This document shows positions 1 through 7,922 of a stretch of 8,902 nt of DNA, piece by piece (position 1 is the first letter of the stretch; every line of letters starts with the position of its first letter). The position numbers and the translations under genes were made by a program. Under the pieces are notes generated by a model that did no database searches, was not told where the DNA came from, and saw nothing but the letters and a program-made list of their open reading frames with translations. This DNA is from Pseudomonadota bacterium (GTDB taxonomy: Bacteria; Pseudomonadota; Gammaproteobacteria; Burkholderiales; Burkholderiaceae), in the NCBI GenBank assembly GCA_023441105.1, contig JAEZQX010000212.1:1-8902 (forward strand). Direction: 5' to 3'.

Positions 1-82
1 CCGTCCGCCCGGCCTCGGGCGCGGCGGCGCGCGCCGGCTGCGAGGAGCCGCCGGCTGCCGACGTTTCGGCCGCGGCGCTCAT
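1..82 (-). CDS. N-terminal fragment of the gene downstream of aroA (probably cytidylate kinase, cut by window edge)
   Basis: An ATG at 82-80 on the minus strand overlaps the aroA TGA stop as ATGA, and the frame stays open for 27 codons to the window edge. The visible peptide is low-complexity and rich in Ala, Gly, Ser and Pro (it begins MSAAAETSAAGGSS), and no domain has started yet. In many gamma- and betaproteobacteria the gene after aroA is cmk, followed by rpsA, and the 4-nt overlap is typical of translational coupling in one operon. The cmk assignment rests on this gene order alone. The P-loop expected near the N-terminus of Cmk is not reached, so if this is Cmk it carries an N-terminal extension of more than 25 residues, or it starts further downstream. 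Confidence 0.45.
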   Translation of the reverse strand, partial: MSAAAETSAAGGSSQPARAAAPEAGRT

Positions 83-1404
83 CGGCCCGGCTCGACCTGG
101 ACCGGCATCCCGACCGAAGAGGCCATCTCGGCGAAGCGGGGAAACGAGGTGTTGACGTTCGCGGTGTCGAGGATGGTGATCGGATTGCGCGAGCGCAGCG
201 CCGCCACCGAGAAGGCCATGGCGATGCGGTGGTCGCCGTGCGACTGGACAGTGCCGCCCTGGAACGGCGCCTGCTCCGAACCGCGGCCCTGGATGCGCAT
301 GCCGTCCGGCGTCGGCTGCACCGGCAGGCCGATCGCCTGCAGTCCTTCGGCCATCACCGCGATCCGGTCGGACTCCTTGACCCGGAGCTCCTCGGCGCCG
401 CGCAAGGTGGTGGTGCCCTCGGCGCAGGCCGCGGCGATGAACAGCACCGGAAATTCGTCGATCGCCAGCGGCACCAGCTCCGGCGGGATCTCGATGCCAC
501 GCAGGTGGGCGCTGCGAATCCGCAGGTCCGCCACCGGCTCGCCACCGATCACCTGGGCGTTGCTCTCGGTGATGTCGGCGCCCATGGCGCGCAGGATCCT
601 GACGATACCGGTGCGGGTGGGATTCATGCCGACATGCCGCAGGGTCAGCTCCGCGCCCGGCGAGATGCTCGCCGCCACCAGGAAGAATGCGGCGGAGGAG
701 ATGTCGGCCGGCACGTCGATGCGGCAGCCGGTCAGCGACTGCCCGCCGGCGACGGTGACCACCGGGCCGTCGCGATCGATCCCCACGCCGAAGGCGGTCA
801 GCATGCGCTCGGTATGGTCGCGGGTCGGCGCGGGCTCGGTGATGCGGGTGGTGCCGGCGGCATACAGCCCTGCCAGGATCAGCGCCGACTTGACCTGGGC
901 ACTGGCGACGTTCATGCGGATGTCGGCTGCCCGCAGCCCGGCAACCGGATGCACCTGCAACGGCGGATGGCCATCGACGGTATCGATGCGCGCACCCATG
1001 GTCGCCAGCGGCTCCACCACCCGCCGCATCGGCCGACGGCTCAGGCTGGCGTCGCCGACCATCCGCGATTCGAACGACTGGCCCGCCAGCAGGCCGCACA
1101 GCAGCCGCATCGACGTGCCGGAGTTGCCGCAGTCGAGCGGCGCCGGGGCCGCCCGCAGCCCGCGCAGGCCGACGCCCCGGACCGTCACCTCGCCGTCGAG
1201 CGGCCCTTCGATGGCGACGCCCATGGCGCGGAAGATGTCCATCGTCGCCAGCGCGTCGGCGCCGTCGAGGAACCCGGAGATCCGCGTCTGGCCCTCGGCG
1301 ATCGCGCCGAGCATGATGGCGCGATGGGATATCGACTTGTCGCCCGGCACCCGCAATTCGCCGCGCACGCGCCCACCCGGCCATGCACAGAGCGTCTGAA
1401 ACAT
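79..1404 (-). CDS. aroA: 3-phosphoshikimate 1-carboxyvinyltransferase (EPSP synthase)
   Basis: AroA condenses shikimate-3-phosphate with phosphoenolpyruvate to give EPSP, the sixth step of the cytosolic shikimate pathway. From the chosen start the protein is 441 aa, a normal family length. Visible motifs are PGDKSISHR (20-28, substrate binding), GNSGTSMR (93-100, PEP loop), RPMRR (124-128), SAQVK (168-172), RDHTE (195-199), NPTR (261-264), the catalytic-type Asp-Glu pair in IDEFP (D316, E317), RVKESDR (341-347, with catalytic-type E344) and SHGDHRIAM (388-396). The frame opens further upstream (to 1488), but the ATG at 1404 has a strong Shine-Dalgarno sequence GGGGAGGAAG at 1420-1411 and family homologues begin about there. 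The gene is the first of its transcription unit, since the upstream neighbour is divergent. It overlaps the downstream gene by 4 nt. The four sequence signatures used to define class II EPSP synthases are all present. Confidence 0.97.
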   Translation of the reverse strand: MFQTLCAWPGGRVRGELRVPGDKSISHRAIMLGAIAEGQTRISGFLDGADALATMDIFRAMGVAIEGPLDGEVTVRGVGLRGLRAAPAPLDCGNSGTSMRLLCGLLAGQSFESRMVGDASLSRRPMRRVVEPLATMGARIDTVDGHPPLQVHPVAGLRAADIRMNVASAQVKSALILAGLYAAGTTRITEPAPTRDHTERMLTAFGVGIDRDGPVVTVAGGQSLTGCRIDVPADISSAAFFLVAASISPGAELTLRHVGMNPTRTGIVRILRAMGADITESNAQVIGGEPVADLRIRSAHLRGIEIPPELVPLAIDEFPVLFIAAACAEGTTTLRGAEELRVKESDRIAVMAEGLQAIGLPVQPTPDGMRIQGRGSEQAPFQGGTVQSHGDHRIAMAFSVAALRSRNPITILDTANVNTSFPRFAEMASSVGMPVQVEPGR

Positions 1405-1410
1405 GAAAAA

Positions 1411-1420
1411 CTTCCTCCCC
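1411..1420 (-). promoter_or_regulatory. Ribosome binding site that decides the aroA start
   Basis: On the minus strand this reads GGGGAGGAAG, with the GGAGG core 9 nt before the ATG at 1404. It makes 1404 a much better start than the upstream in-frame candidate at 1488, which would add 28 residues with no family counterpart. Confidence 0.8.
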
Positions 1421-1510
1421 TTGCTGGGGCGACCCTCTAGACTGCCGTTCAGCGACAACCACAGCGCCGAGCCTGCAACCGCAGTCAACCGCCACCCGTA
1501 CCAAGCCTAG

Positions 1511-2005
1511 ATGTTCAACTGGTTTCAACGATCGAGCAAATCGGCAGCGCGGACGCGCCCCGCCCCGCAGCCGTCGTCACGTCGCCCCCGGCGTCCGGCG
1601 GCCGTGCAAGTCCGCGCCGGCCTGGTCCAGCCGGGCCTGGCTCCGGTCGGGCTCGCGCCCGCCGGGATGCAGCAGGCCTGCGATCCGCGCGCACTGGAGC
1701 GGCTGCCGGAATCGGCGCGGCAGCTCAGTCCCGACGTGCAGCAGATCCTGGCACAGCTGCCGCCGGCGCTGCGCCTCGGCCGCAGCTGCAGCCGCTTTCC
1801 CCAGGCAGTCGAAAAGCTGCTCAAGCACTGGCGCAATCCGGCCGAGTTCCGGCTGGCGCTCGACGGAATGATGATGGACTCGCGCGGTGGCCGGCAGGGA
1901 TTTCCGTTCGACGTGGTGAGCGAGTTCAGCGCCCTGCGCGAGTACTACGACCAGTATGTGAGCCCGATCCGGACCAGCGCCTGGGGCTCGACCACCATCC
2001 GCTGA
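1511..2005 (+). CDS. Conserved-looking hypothetical protein, 164 aa, basic Arg/Pro-rich N-terminus
   Basis: I do not recognise a named family. Residues 1-50 are low-complexity and rich in Arg, Pro, Ser and Ala, and are likely disordered. Residues 56-115 look helical and include ALERLPESARQL and a segment ending FPQAVEKLLKHW. Residues 116-150 are the most protein-like part, with GMMMDSRGGRQGFPF followed by an acidic/aromatic helix LREYYDQYV. There is no signal peptide or membrane segment, so it is probably cytosolic. The ATG at 1511 is directly preceded by an in-frame TAG at 1508-1510, so translation cannot start further upstream. No clear Shine-Dalgarno sequence is visible. Codon use matches the neighbours. 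It is divergent from aroA across 106 nt and is followed after 92 nt by the FKBP gene. The frame is convincing because the C-terminal half has ordinary globular composition, but the function is unknown. Confidence 0.75.
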   Translation: MFNWFQRSSKSAARTRPAPQPSSRRPRRPAAVQVRAGLVQPGLAPVGLAPAGMQQACDPRALERLPESARQLSPDVQQILAQLPPALRLGRSCSRFPQAVEKLLKHWRNPAEFRLALDGMMMDSRGGRQGFPFDVVSEFSALREYYDQYVSPIRTSAWGSTTIR

Positions 2006-2020
2006 CGCGGACCCCGCCGC

Positions 2021-2030
2021 CGGCATGCCG
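2021..2030. repeat. 10-bp palindrome CGGCATGCCG with flanking GCCGC/GCGGC arms
   Basis: A perfect palindrome lies 15 nt past the stop of the 164-aa gene. Outer arms GCCGC (2016-2020) and GCGGC (2034-2038) could form an alternative stem. No T-tract follows, so an intrinsic terminator is not supported. It could be a weak hairpin or an operator-like site upstream of the FKBP gene. Confidence 0.25.
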
Positions 2031-2053
2031 CCCGCGGCAAGGAGGCGTGCGCG

Positions 2054-2062
2054 TGCTATCTT
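2054..2062 (+). promoter_or_regulatory. Predicted extended -10 element upstream of the FKBP gene
   Basis: TGCTATCTT matches an extended -10 (TG-n-TATCTT), with the hexamer at 2057-2062. It would give a transcript start near 2069 and a leader of about 30 nt before the ATG at 2098. No good -35 hexamer sits 17 nt upstream (GCGGCA), which is tolerable only because of the TG extension. This is a prediction from sequence alone. Confidence 0.35.
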
Positions 2063-2097
2063 CTCAGCCCTTCAGCAACAGATGAAAGAGGCAAGAG

Positions 2098-2472
2098 ATG
2101 TCATTCGCAACCGGTTCGACCGGCCTCGGGATCGACGACGTGCAGGTCGGCACCGGTGATACCGCCCGGGCGGGTCAGCAGGTCACCGTGCACTACACCG
2201 GCTGGCTGTGGGAGGCGGATGCCGGCGCCCCGGAAGGCGGCCGTGCCGGCGCCAAGTTCGACTCCAGCAAGGATCGCGGCCAGCCCTTCGACTTCAACCT
2301 CGGCGCCGGTCATGTGATCGCCGGCTGGGACCAGGGCGTTGCCGGCATGAAAGTCGGCGGCAAGCGGCGGCTGCTGATTCCCGCCAGCCTCGGCTACGGC
2401 GCACGCGGCGCCGGCGGCGTGATTCCGCCCAACGCCACCCTCCTGTTCGAGGTCGAGCTGCTGTCGGCCTGA
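2098..2472 (+). CDS. FKBP-type peptidyl-prolyl cis-trans isomerase, single domain, cytosolic
   Basis: This is a 124-aa single-domain FKBP that catalyses cis-trans isomerisation of Xaa-Pro bonds during protein folding. The whole fold signature is visible: VHYTGWL (31-37), KFDSS (53-57), a GQPFDFNLG strand (61-69), VIAGWD (73-78) with the pocket-floor Trp at 77, GMKVGGKRRLLIP (83-95), LGYG (98-101) and GGVIPPNATLLFEVELL (106-122). By alignment with human FKBP12 the pocket residues Tyr33, Phe54, Asp55, Phe64, Val73, Ile74, Trp77, Tyr100 and Phe117 are all present, so activity is expected. A loop of about 15 residues rich in Gly and Ala (38-52) is a little longer than in the minimal domain. There is no signal peptide and no extra chaperone domain. 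AAAGAGG at 2085-2091 is a suitable ribosome binding site 6 nt before the ATG. glnS follows 96 nt downstream on the same strand. Confidence 0.95.
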   Translation: MSFATGSTGLGIDDVQVGTGDTARAGQQVTVHYTGWLWEADAGAPEGGRAGAKFDSSKDRGQPFDFNLGAGHVIAGWDQGVAGMKVGGKRRLLIPASLGYGARGAGGVIPPNATLLFEVELLSA

Positions 2473-2525
2473 CCGCCGCGCTCGCTTCGTCGCCATCCCG
2501 CTGCCGCCGCCCCGACCTTTCCTCA

Positions 2526-2555
2526 CCCTGGCGGGACGCGCGCGCAGCGCCAGGG
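2526..2555 (+). other. Hairpin in front of the glnS start codon
   Basis: CCCTGGCG (2526-2533) and CGCCAGGG (2548-2555) form a perfect 8-bp inverted repeat around a 14-nt GC-rich loop. It ends 13 nt before the glnS ATG, and the only weak Shine-Dalgarno-like run (CAGGG) lies in its 3' arm. No T-tract follows, so it is a poor intrinsic terminator. It could limit ribosome access to glnS or separate the FKBP and glnS messages. The pairing is seen; the function is inferred. Confidence 0.4.
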
Positions 2556-2568
2556 CCAAAGCTGCACC

Positions 2569-4338
<1,770 letters not shown>

Positions 4339-4419
4339 CGCCCGCACGGCCCGGCGTCCTGCCGCGCCGCAGCCCCCCACTGCCCTGCGGATCCCCGGCA
4401 GCCCCGGGTATCTCCCCTA

Positions 4420-4448
4420 TTGTTGCGCCGTCCGGGGGCGGCTATCTT
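4420..4448 (+). promoter_or_regulatory. Predicted sigma-70-type promoter of the TRAP-TAXI operon
   Basis: TTGTTG (4420-4425) and TATCTT (4443-4448) are spaced by 17 nt. This would give a transcript start near 4455 and a leader of about 55 nt before the ATG at 4510. The -10 context GCTATCTT is identical to that upstream of the FKBP gene. The match is moderate and is predicted only. Confidence 0.4.
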
Positions 4449-4509
4449 GCGGTTTCCGGCAACGGGCGTCCCGCAGAGGACGGTTCCAACAACGACGCAA
4501 GGAGACGAC

Positions 4510-5487
4510 ATGAAGGACACGACGCCATCGTGGCGTGCCGCCGTGGGCGGCAGCATCGCGCTTGCCCTAGCCACCGCGCTGACTCTCGGCACGCCGGCGG
4601 CACAGGCCCAGCAGGTTACCTTCATGACGGGGCCCCAGGGAGGATCCTGGATCCCGCTGGGCGGCGCCCTCAAGGGCATGTGGGAGGGCGCGGTACCGGA
4701 GCTGAAGATCCAGATGACGCCGGGTGCCGGCATCAGCAACGTGCGCGGCGTCGACGCGGGCAAGGCGCAGATCGGCTTCGGCAACTCGATCACCACCGTC
4801 GACGGCATCAAGGGCAACCCCCCGTACCCGGCTGCCACCAGGAACGTCTGCCAGATCGCCAACCTCTATCCGCAATATTTCCAGGTGGTGGCGCTGGCGG
4901 ACGCCGGCATCAACAGCATCGCCGACATGAAGGGCAAGGCGAGCGTGATGCAATCGCGCGGCAATACCGCCGAGCTGATCACGCAGCACATCCTGAAGAC
5001 GCAGGGACTCAGCTACGAGTCGCTGAGGAAGGCGAATTTCGTGGCCAGCTACGACGATGCCGTGTCGATGCTCAAGGATGGCCAGGCCGAGGTCTTCACG
5101 CTCGGCACGATCGCGCCCGCCTCCTCGGTCATGAACCTGGCGAGCGCGCGTGACATCCGGCTGATCGGCGTCGACGACAAGACGCTGGCCGAGATGCAGA
5201 AGATCAATCCGGGCTACTACCTGGCCACGATCAAGGCCGGCACCTACCAGAAGCAGGACAAGGACGTGAAGGTCATCGCCTACTCGACGCACCTGATCGC
5301 CGCCTGCGACCTGCCGGAGGAGACGGTCTACCGGATGACCAAGGTATTGGCCGAGCGGGCCGGCGAACTCACCTCGGTCGTCAAGGCGGTCGAAGGCCTG
5401 GATGCCAAGGCGATGGCCACCGACATCGGCGTGCCGTACCACAAGGGCGCAGCCAGGTACTACAAGGAGGTCGGCGCGCTCAAGTGA
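4510..5487 (+). CDS. TRAP transporter solute-binding protein, TAXI family (periplasmic)
   Basis: A 325-aa periplasmic binding protein that would capture a substrate and deliver it to the TRAP permease encoded next. Residues 1-33 form a Sec signal peptide: a charged start, a hydrophobic core GGSIALALATALTL (13-26) and an AQA cleavage site before Gln34. The mature part begins with the TAXI signature: VTFMTGPQGGSWIPLGGALK, then a KIQMTPGAGISNV block and a GKAQIGFGNS block. Later come the second-lobe motifs DMKGKASVM, DAVSMLKDGQAEVFTLG and GYYLATIKAGTY, typical of the family. The frame is open from 4420, but the ATG at 4510 has AAGGAG (4499-4504) 5 nt upstream and directly precedes the signal peptide, so it is chosen. 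Characterised TAXI-TRAP systems import glutamate or 2-oxoglutarate-type acids, but the substrate here cannot be read from sequence. The permease gene starts 124 nt downstream. Confidence 0.95.
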   Translation: MKDTTPSWRAAVGGSIALALATALTLGTPAAQAQQVTFMTGPQGGSWIPLGGALKGMWEGAVPELKIQMTPGAGISNVRGVDAGKAQIGFGNSITTVDGIKGNPPYPAATRNVCQIANLYPQYFQVVALADAGINSIADMKGKASVMQSRGNTAELITQHILKTQGLSYESLRKANFVASYDDAVSMLKDGQAEVFTLGTIAPASSVMNLASARDIRLIGVDDKTLAEMQKINPGYYLATIKAGTYQKQDKDVKVIAYSTHLIAACDLPEETVYRMTKVLAERAGELTSVVKAVEGLDAKAMATDIGVPYHKGAARYYKEVGALK

Positions 5488-5521
5488 CCGTCACCGACCG
5501 CGCAACCGCACGGCCAGGCCC

Positions 5522-5602
5522 ATGAGCGCCGCCGCACGGCCGCCCGAAGGCGGCGCGTTCTGCCTCAGGCCCGGGCGCTCCATGGACGCGCAGCGTCCAT
5601 AA
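5522..5602 (+). CDS. Possible 26-codon leader/intercistronic small ORF
   Basis: An ATG at 5522, 34 nt after the binding-protein stop, opens a 26-residue frame (beginning MSAAARPPEGGAF) ending with TAA at 5600-5602. The stop overlaps the AAGGTGG ribosome binding site of the permease gene (5601-5607), and the frame runs through the 5582-5600 hairpin. The ribosome binding site is weak (an AGG about 5 nt upstream). The peptide has no recognisable domain. It may be a translational-coupling ORF or simply chance in GC-rich DNA. Confidence 0.2.
   Translation: MSAAARPPEGGAFCLRPGRSMDAQRP
5539..5554 (+). other. Stem-loop 1 in the binding-protein/permease spacer
   Basis: GCCGCC and GGCGGC form a perfect 6-bp GC-only stem around a CGAA loop, 51 nt after the binding-protein stop. 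Stems in such spacers commonly stabilise the upstream message, so that binding protein is made in excess over permease. That role is inferred here. Confidence 0.4.
5582..5600 (+). other. Stem-loop 2 directly abutting the permease ribosome binding site
   Basis: ATGGACGC (5582-5589) and GCGTCCAT (5593-5600) are a perfect 8-bp inverted repeat with a 3-nt GCA loop. The stem ends one base before the permease Shine-Dalgarno AAGGTGG (5601-5607). No T-run follows, so it is not a classical terminator. It may modulate initiation of the permease or block 3' exonucleases. Confidence 0.5.
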
Positions 5603-5611
5603 GGTGGTCCA

Positions 5612-7495
5612 GTGAGCGAATCGATTCCCCTGTCCACCACCCTTCCGCAGGCTCCGGTCGAGAGGCCGCCGCGTTCGGGCGCGGCGATGCGGGTGGTGAC
5701 GGCGATTGCCATCGCGATGTCGCTGTACCACATGTACATCGCGTTCGTGGGGCCGCCGGAGACGTACTTCTTCCGGGGTACCCACCTGCTGTTCGCGCTG
5801 GTGCTGGTGGTGCTGCTCCACCCGGCGGCCCGCGGCGGAATCGCCGGCCTCACCGCCGACGCGCTGCTGCTCGCCGGCAGCGTCGGCATCATCGCCTACC
5901 TGTTCATCAACCACGACTACATTCTCTTTCGCATCATCTACATCGACGAGCTGACCCTCGCCGACAAGTTCTTCGCGGTGGTCGCGGTGCTGACGGTGCT
6001 GGAGGCGACCCGCCGCATCATCGGCTGGGCCCTGCCGCTCACTGCGCTGGCCTTCCTGGTCTACGCCCTGCTCTTCACCTACGTGCAGTTCCCGGTCCTG
6101 CTCGAGCAGCTCTATCTTTCCACTGAAGGCATCTTCGGCAGCACGCTGGGCGTGTCGGCTTCCTACGTGATCCTGTTCGTGCTGTTCGGCGCCTTCATGG
6201 AGAAGAGCGGCACCGGCCAGTTGTTCATGGACTTCGCGCTGGCCATCACCGGCCACACCGCGGGCGGGCCGGGCAAGGTCGCGGTGGTGAGCTCGAGCCT
6301 GTTCGGCACCGTCTCGGGCAGCGCCGTGGCCAATGTCATGGTCGACGGTCCGATCACCATCCCGCTGATGAAGCGCAGCGGCTTCAGGCCGCCCTTCGCT
6401 GCCGCGGTCGAGGCAGTAGCCTCCACCGGCGGCCAGATCATGCCGCCGATCATGGGTGCCGCCGCGTTCGTGATGGCGGAGTTCCTGGGGGTGAGCTACC
6501 TGCAGGTGACCTTGTGGGCGCTCATCCCGGCGCTGCTCTACTACGTGGCGATCTTCTCGGCGGTGCATTTCGAGGCGCGGCGCCATGGCCTGGCGGGCGT
6601 GCCCAAGGCCCAGCTGCCGCGGCTGATGGCGGTGATGAAGGAGCGCGGGCACCTGTTCCTGCCCATCATCGTGGTGCTGGCCGGCCTGATCATGGGCTAC
6701 TCGGCGCCGCTGTGCGCGTTGGTCGCCGCCCTCTCCTGCCTGCCGGTGGCCATGCTGCGCAAGACCACCCGCGCGCAGATCCGCTGGCGCAGCATCCCGG
6801 AAGCCCTCGAGGAAGGCGCGCGCAATTCGCTGGCGGTGGCGATGGCCTGCGCCTGCGCCGGGATCGTGATCGGCTGCGTCAGCATCACCGGCCTGGGCAT
6901 CGTCTTCTCGCAGGTCGTCGTGGCCATCTCGCAGGACGCACTGATCCTGGCGCTGGCGCTGACGGCGGTGGCGGGCATCGTGCTGGGCATGGGCATGCCG
7001 ACCACGCCGGCGTACATCGTGATGGTCGCCCTGCTGGTGCCGGCGCTGGTGAAGCTCGGCGCCACCGTGCCCGCGGCGCACATGTTCGCCTTCTACTTCG
7101 CGATCCTCTCGGCCATTACCCCGCCGGTGGCGCTGGCGGTCTTCGCCGCGGCCGGCCTCGCCAAATCCGACCTGTGGGAAACCGGCCTGGCCGCAGTCCG
7201 CGCGGCGGCGCCGGCCTACATCGTGCCATTCATGTTCATCTACGAGCCCGCGCTGCTGATGATCGGCGACTGGCCGACCATCGTCATGGCCTTCGCCACC
7301 GCCTGCGTCGGGGTGGTCTGCCTGGCCGCGAGCCTGCATGGCTGGGTGTTCGGCCGCGCCCGGCTGTGGCAGCGCGCCCTGTTCCTGGTGGCCGCGCTGC
7401 TGCTGATCAAGCCGGGGGTGTACACCGACCTGGCCGGGCTGGCGCTGATCACGATGGCCGCGCTCGGCGGCCGCCTCGTGCGAGCGGAGACCTGA
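5612..7495 (+). CDS. TRAP transporter fused permease (DctQ-DctM, 4TM/12TM type)
   Basis: A 627-aa inner-membrane protein forming the transport channel of the TAXI-type TRAP system, expected to be cation-gradient driven. Residues 1-25 are a polar cytosolic tail. The first hydrophobic spans (about 28-48, 57-72, 80-100, 117-135, then 138-155) make up the small-subunit (DctQ-like) part and the junction. The large-subunit (DctM-like) part follows, with FGAFMEKSGTGQLFMDFA (192-209), GGPGKVAVVSSSLFGTVSGS (218-237), VMVDGPITIPLMKRSGF (242-258), EAVASTGGQIMPPIMGAAAF (267-286), GMGMPTTPAYI (459-469) and an AILSAITPPVALAVFAAAG block (497-515). Several further spans run to residue 620. The start is GTG at 5612 with AAGGTGG (5601-5607) 4 nt upstream. 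It is likely cotranscribed with the binding protein. It ends inside a palindrome shared with the convergent DUF2237 gene. At 627 aa it is near the short end of the fused family, but no core motif is missing. Confidence 0.95.
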   Translation: MSESIPLSTTLPQAPVERPPRSGAAMRVVTAIAIAMSLYHMYIAFVGPPETYFFRGTHLLFALVLVVLLHPAARGGIAGLTADALLLAGSVGIIAYLFINHDYILFRIIYIDELTLADKFFAVVAVLTVLEATRRIIGWALPLTALAFLVYALLFTYVQFPVLLEQLYLSTEGIFGSTLGVSASYVILFVLFGAFMEKSGTGQLFMDFALAITGHTAGGPGKVAVVSSSLFGTVSGSAVANVMVDGPITIPLMKRSGFRPPFAAAVEAVASTGGQIMPPIMGAAAFVMAEFLGVSYLQVTLWALIPALLYYVAIFSAVHFEARRHGLAGVPKAQLPRLMAVMKERGHLFLPIIVVLAGLIMGYSAPLCALVAALSCLPVAMLRKTTRAQIRWRSIPEALEEGARNSLAVAMACACAGIVIGCVSITGLGIVFSQVVVAISQDALILALALTAVAGIVLGMGMPTTPAYIVMVALLVPALVKLGATVPAAHMFAFYFAILSAITPPVALAVFAAAGLAKSDLWETGLAAVRAAAPAYIVPFMFIYEPALLMIGDWPTIVMAFATACVGVVCLAASLHGWVFGRARLWQRALFLVAALLLIKPGVYTDLAGLALITMAALGGRLVRAET

Positions 7496-7541
7496 AGGCG
7501 CCGCCCGGGAAAACGCCGCCATTTCCTTGCCGCGCCTTCAG
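7492..7541. terminator. Candidate bidirectional terminator/palindrome containing both convergent stop codons
   Basis: CTGAAGGCGC (7492-7501) and GCGCCTTCAG (7532-7541) are a perfect 10-bp inverted repeat. Each arm contains the TGA stop of one convergent gene (permease 7493-7495, DUF2237 7540-7538). The 30-nt loop has an inner pair GGAAA (7508-7512) and TTTCC (7522-7526). No T-tract follows on either strand, so intrinsic termination would be weak. A factor-dependent or mRNA-end-protecting role is equally possible. Confidence 0.4.
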
Positions 7542-7918
7542 CCGCTCGCCGGGCGCGGCTCCCAGACGTGGGCCATGAGGATGTCGAGCGGCACCACCCG
7601 CAGGGCCCGCTCGTGGGTCGCCTCCAGCACCACCGGCGGGGCGACGCCCGCCGCCAGCGCCTCCTGCCAGCGCGGCGCGCAGACACACCAGCGGTCGCCG
7701 GGCTTGAGCCCCGGGAAGCGAAAGGCAGGCAGCGGCGTGGCGAGGTCGTTGCCCAACTCGCGCGAAAAGGCAAGGAACTCCGCGGTCACGCGCACGCAGA
7801 TGGTGTGGTTGCCGCGGTCGCTGCTGTCGGTATTGCAGCAGCCGTCGCGGAAGTAGCCGGTGACCGGGTCGTAGGAGCAGGCGAGCAGCTGGCCGCCGAG
7901 CACGTTCTTCGCGTCCAT
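7538..7918 (-). CDS. DUF2237 family protein (COG3651-like), 126 aa
   Basis: A small soluble protein of a conserved family with no settled function. The family pattern is visible along the whole length: NVLGGQLLAC (5-14), DPVTGYFRDGCCNT (17-30), HTICVRVTAEFLAFSRELGNDL (38-59), FPGLKPGDRWCVCAPRWQEA (68-87) and VAPPVVLEATHERAL (92-106), then VPLDIL near the end. Six cysteines (14, 27, 28, 41, 78, 80), including the CC and CVC pairs, suggest metal or redox chemistry, but this is inference. No signal peptide is visible, so it is probably cytosolic. The ATG at 7918 lies 4 nt after the DUF3108 stop, so the two genes are very likely cotranscribed and perhaps translationally coupled. The length is usual for the family. 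Its stop sits in the palindrome shared with the TRAP permease gene. Confidence 0.9.
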   Translation of the reverse strand: MDAKNVLGGQLLACSYDPVTGYFRDGCCNTDSSDRGNHTICVRVTAEFLAFSRELGNDLATPLPAFRFPGLKPGDRWCVCAPRWQEALAAGVAPPVVLEATHERALRVVPLDILMAHVWEPRPASG

Positions 7919-7922
7919 GGCC

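Noticed and set aside
149..1440. Two long plus-strand frames opposite aroA
   Set aside because: They are antisense shadows of an unmistakable aroA with no recognisable motifs.
1405..1510. Promoters in the aroA/164-aa divergent spacer (TTGACT and TCTAGA-like boxes on the minus strand, TAGACT on the plus strand)
   Set aside because: No -35/-10 pair has acceptable spacing and match on either strand, though promoters must exist here.
4339..4419. Possible terminator after glnS (CTGCC/GGCAG pairing)
   Set aside because: It has only a 5-bp stem with a long loop and no T-tract, which is not distinguishable from chance in this composition.
5480..7522. Long minus-strand open frame (680 codons) opposite the TRAP permease
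   Set aside because: The translation is extremely His, Gln, Arg and Asp-rich, which is the expected antisense of a membrane protein gene. The plus-strand frame is clearly the real one.
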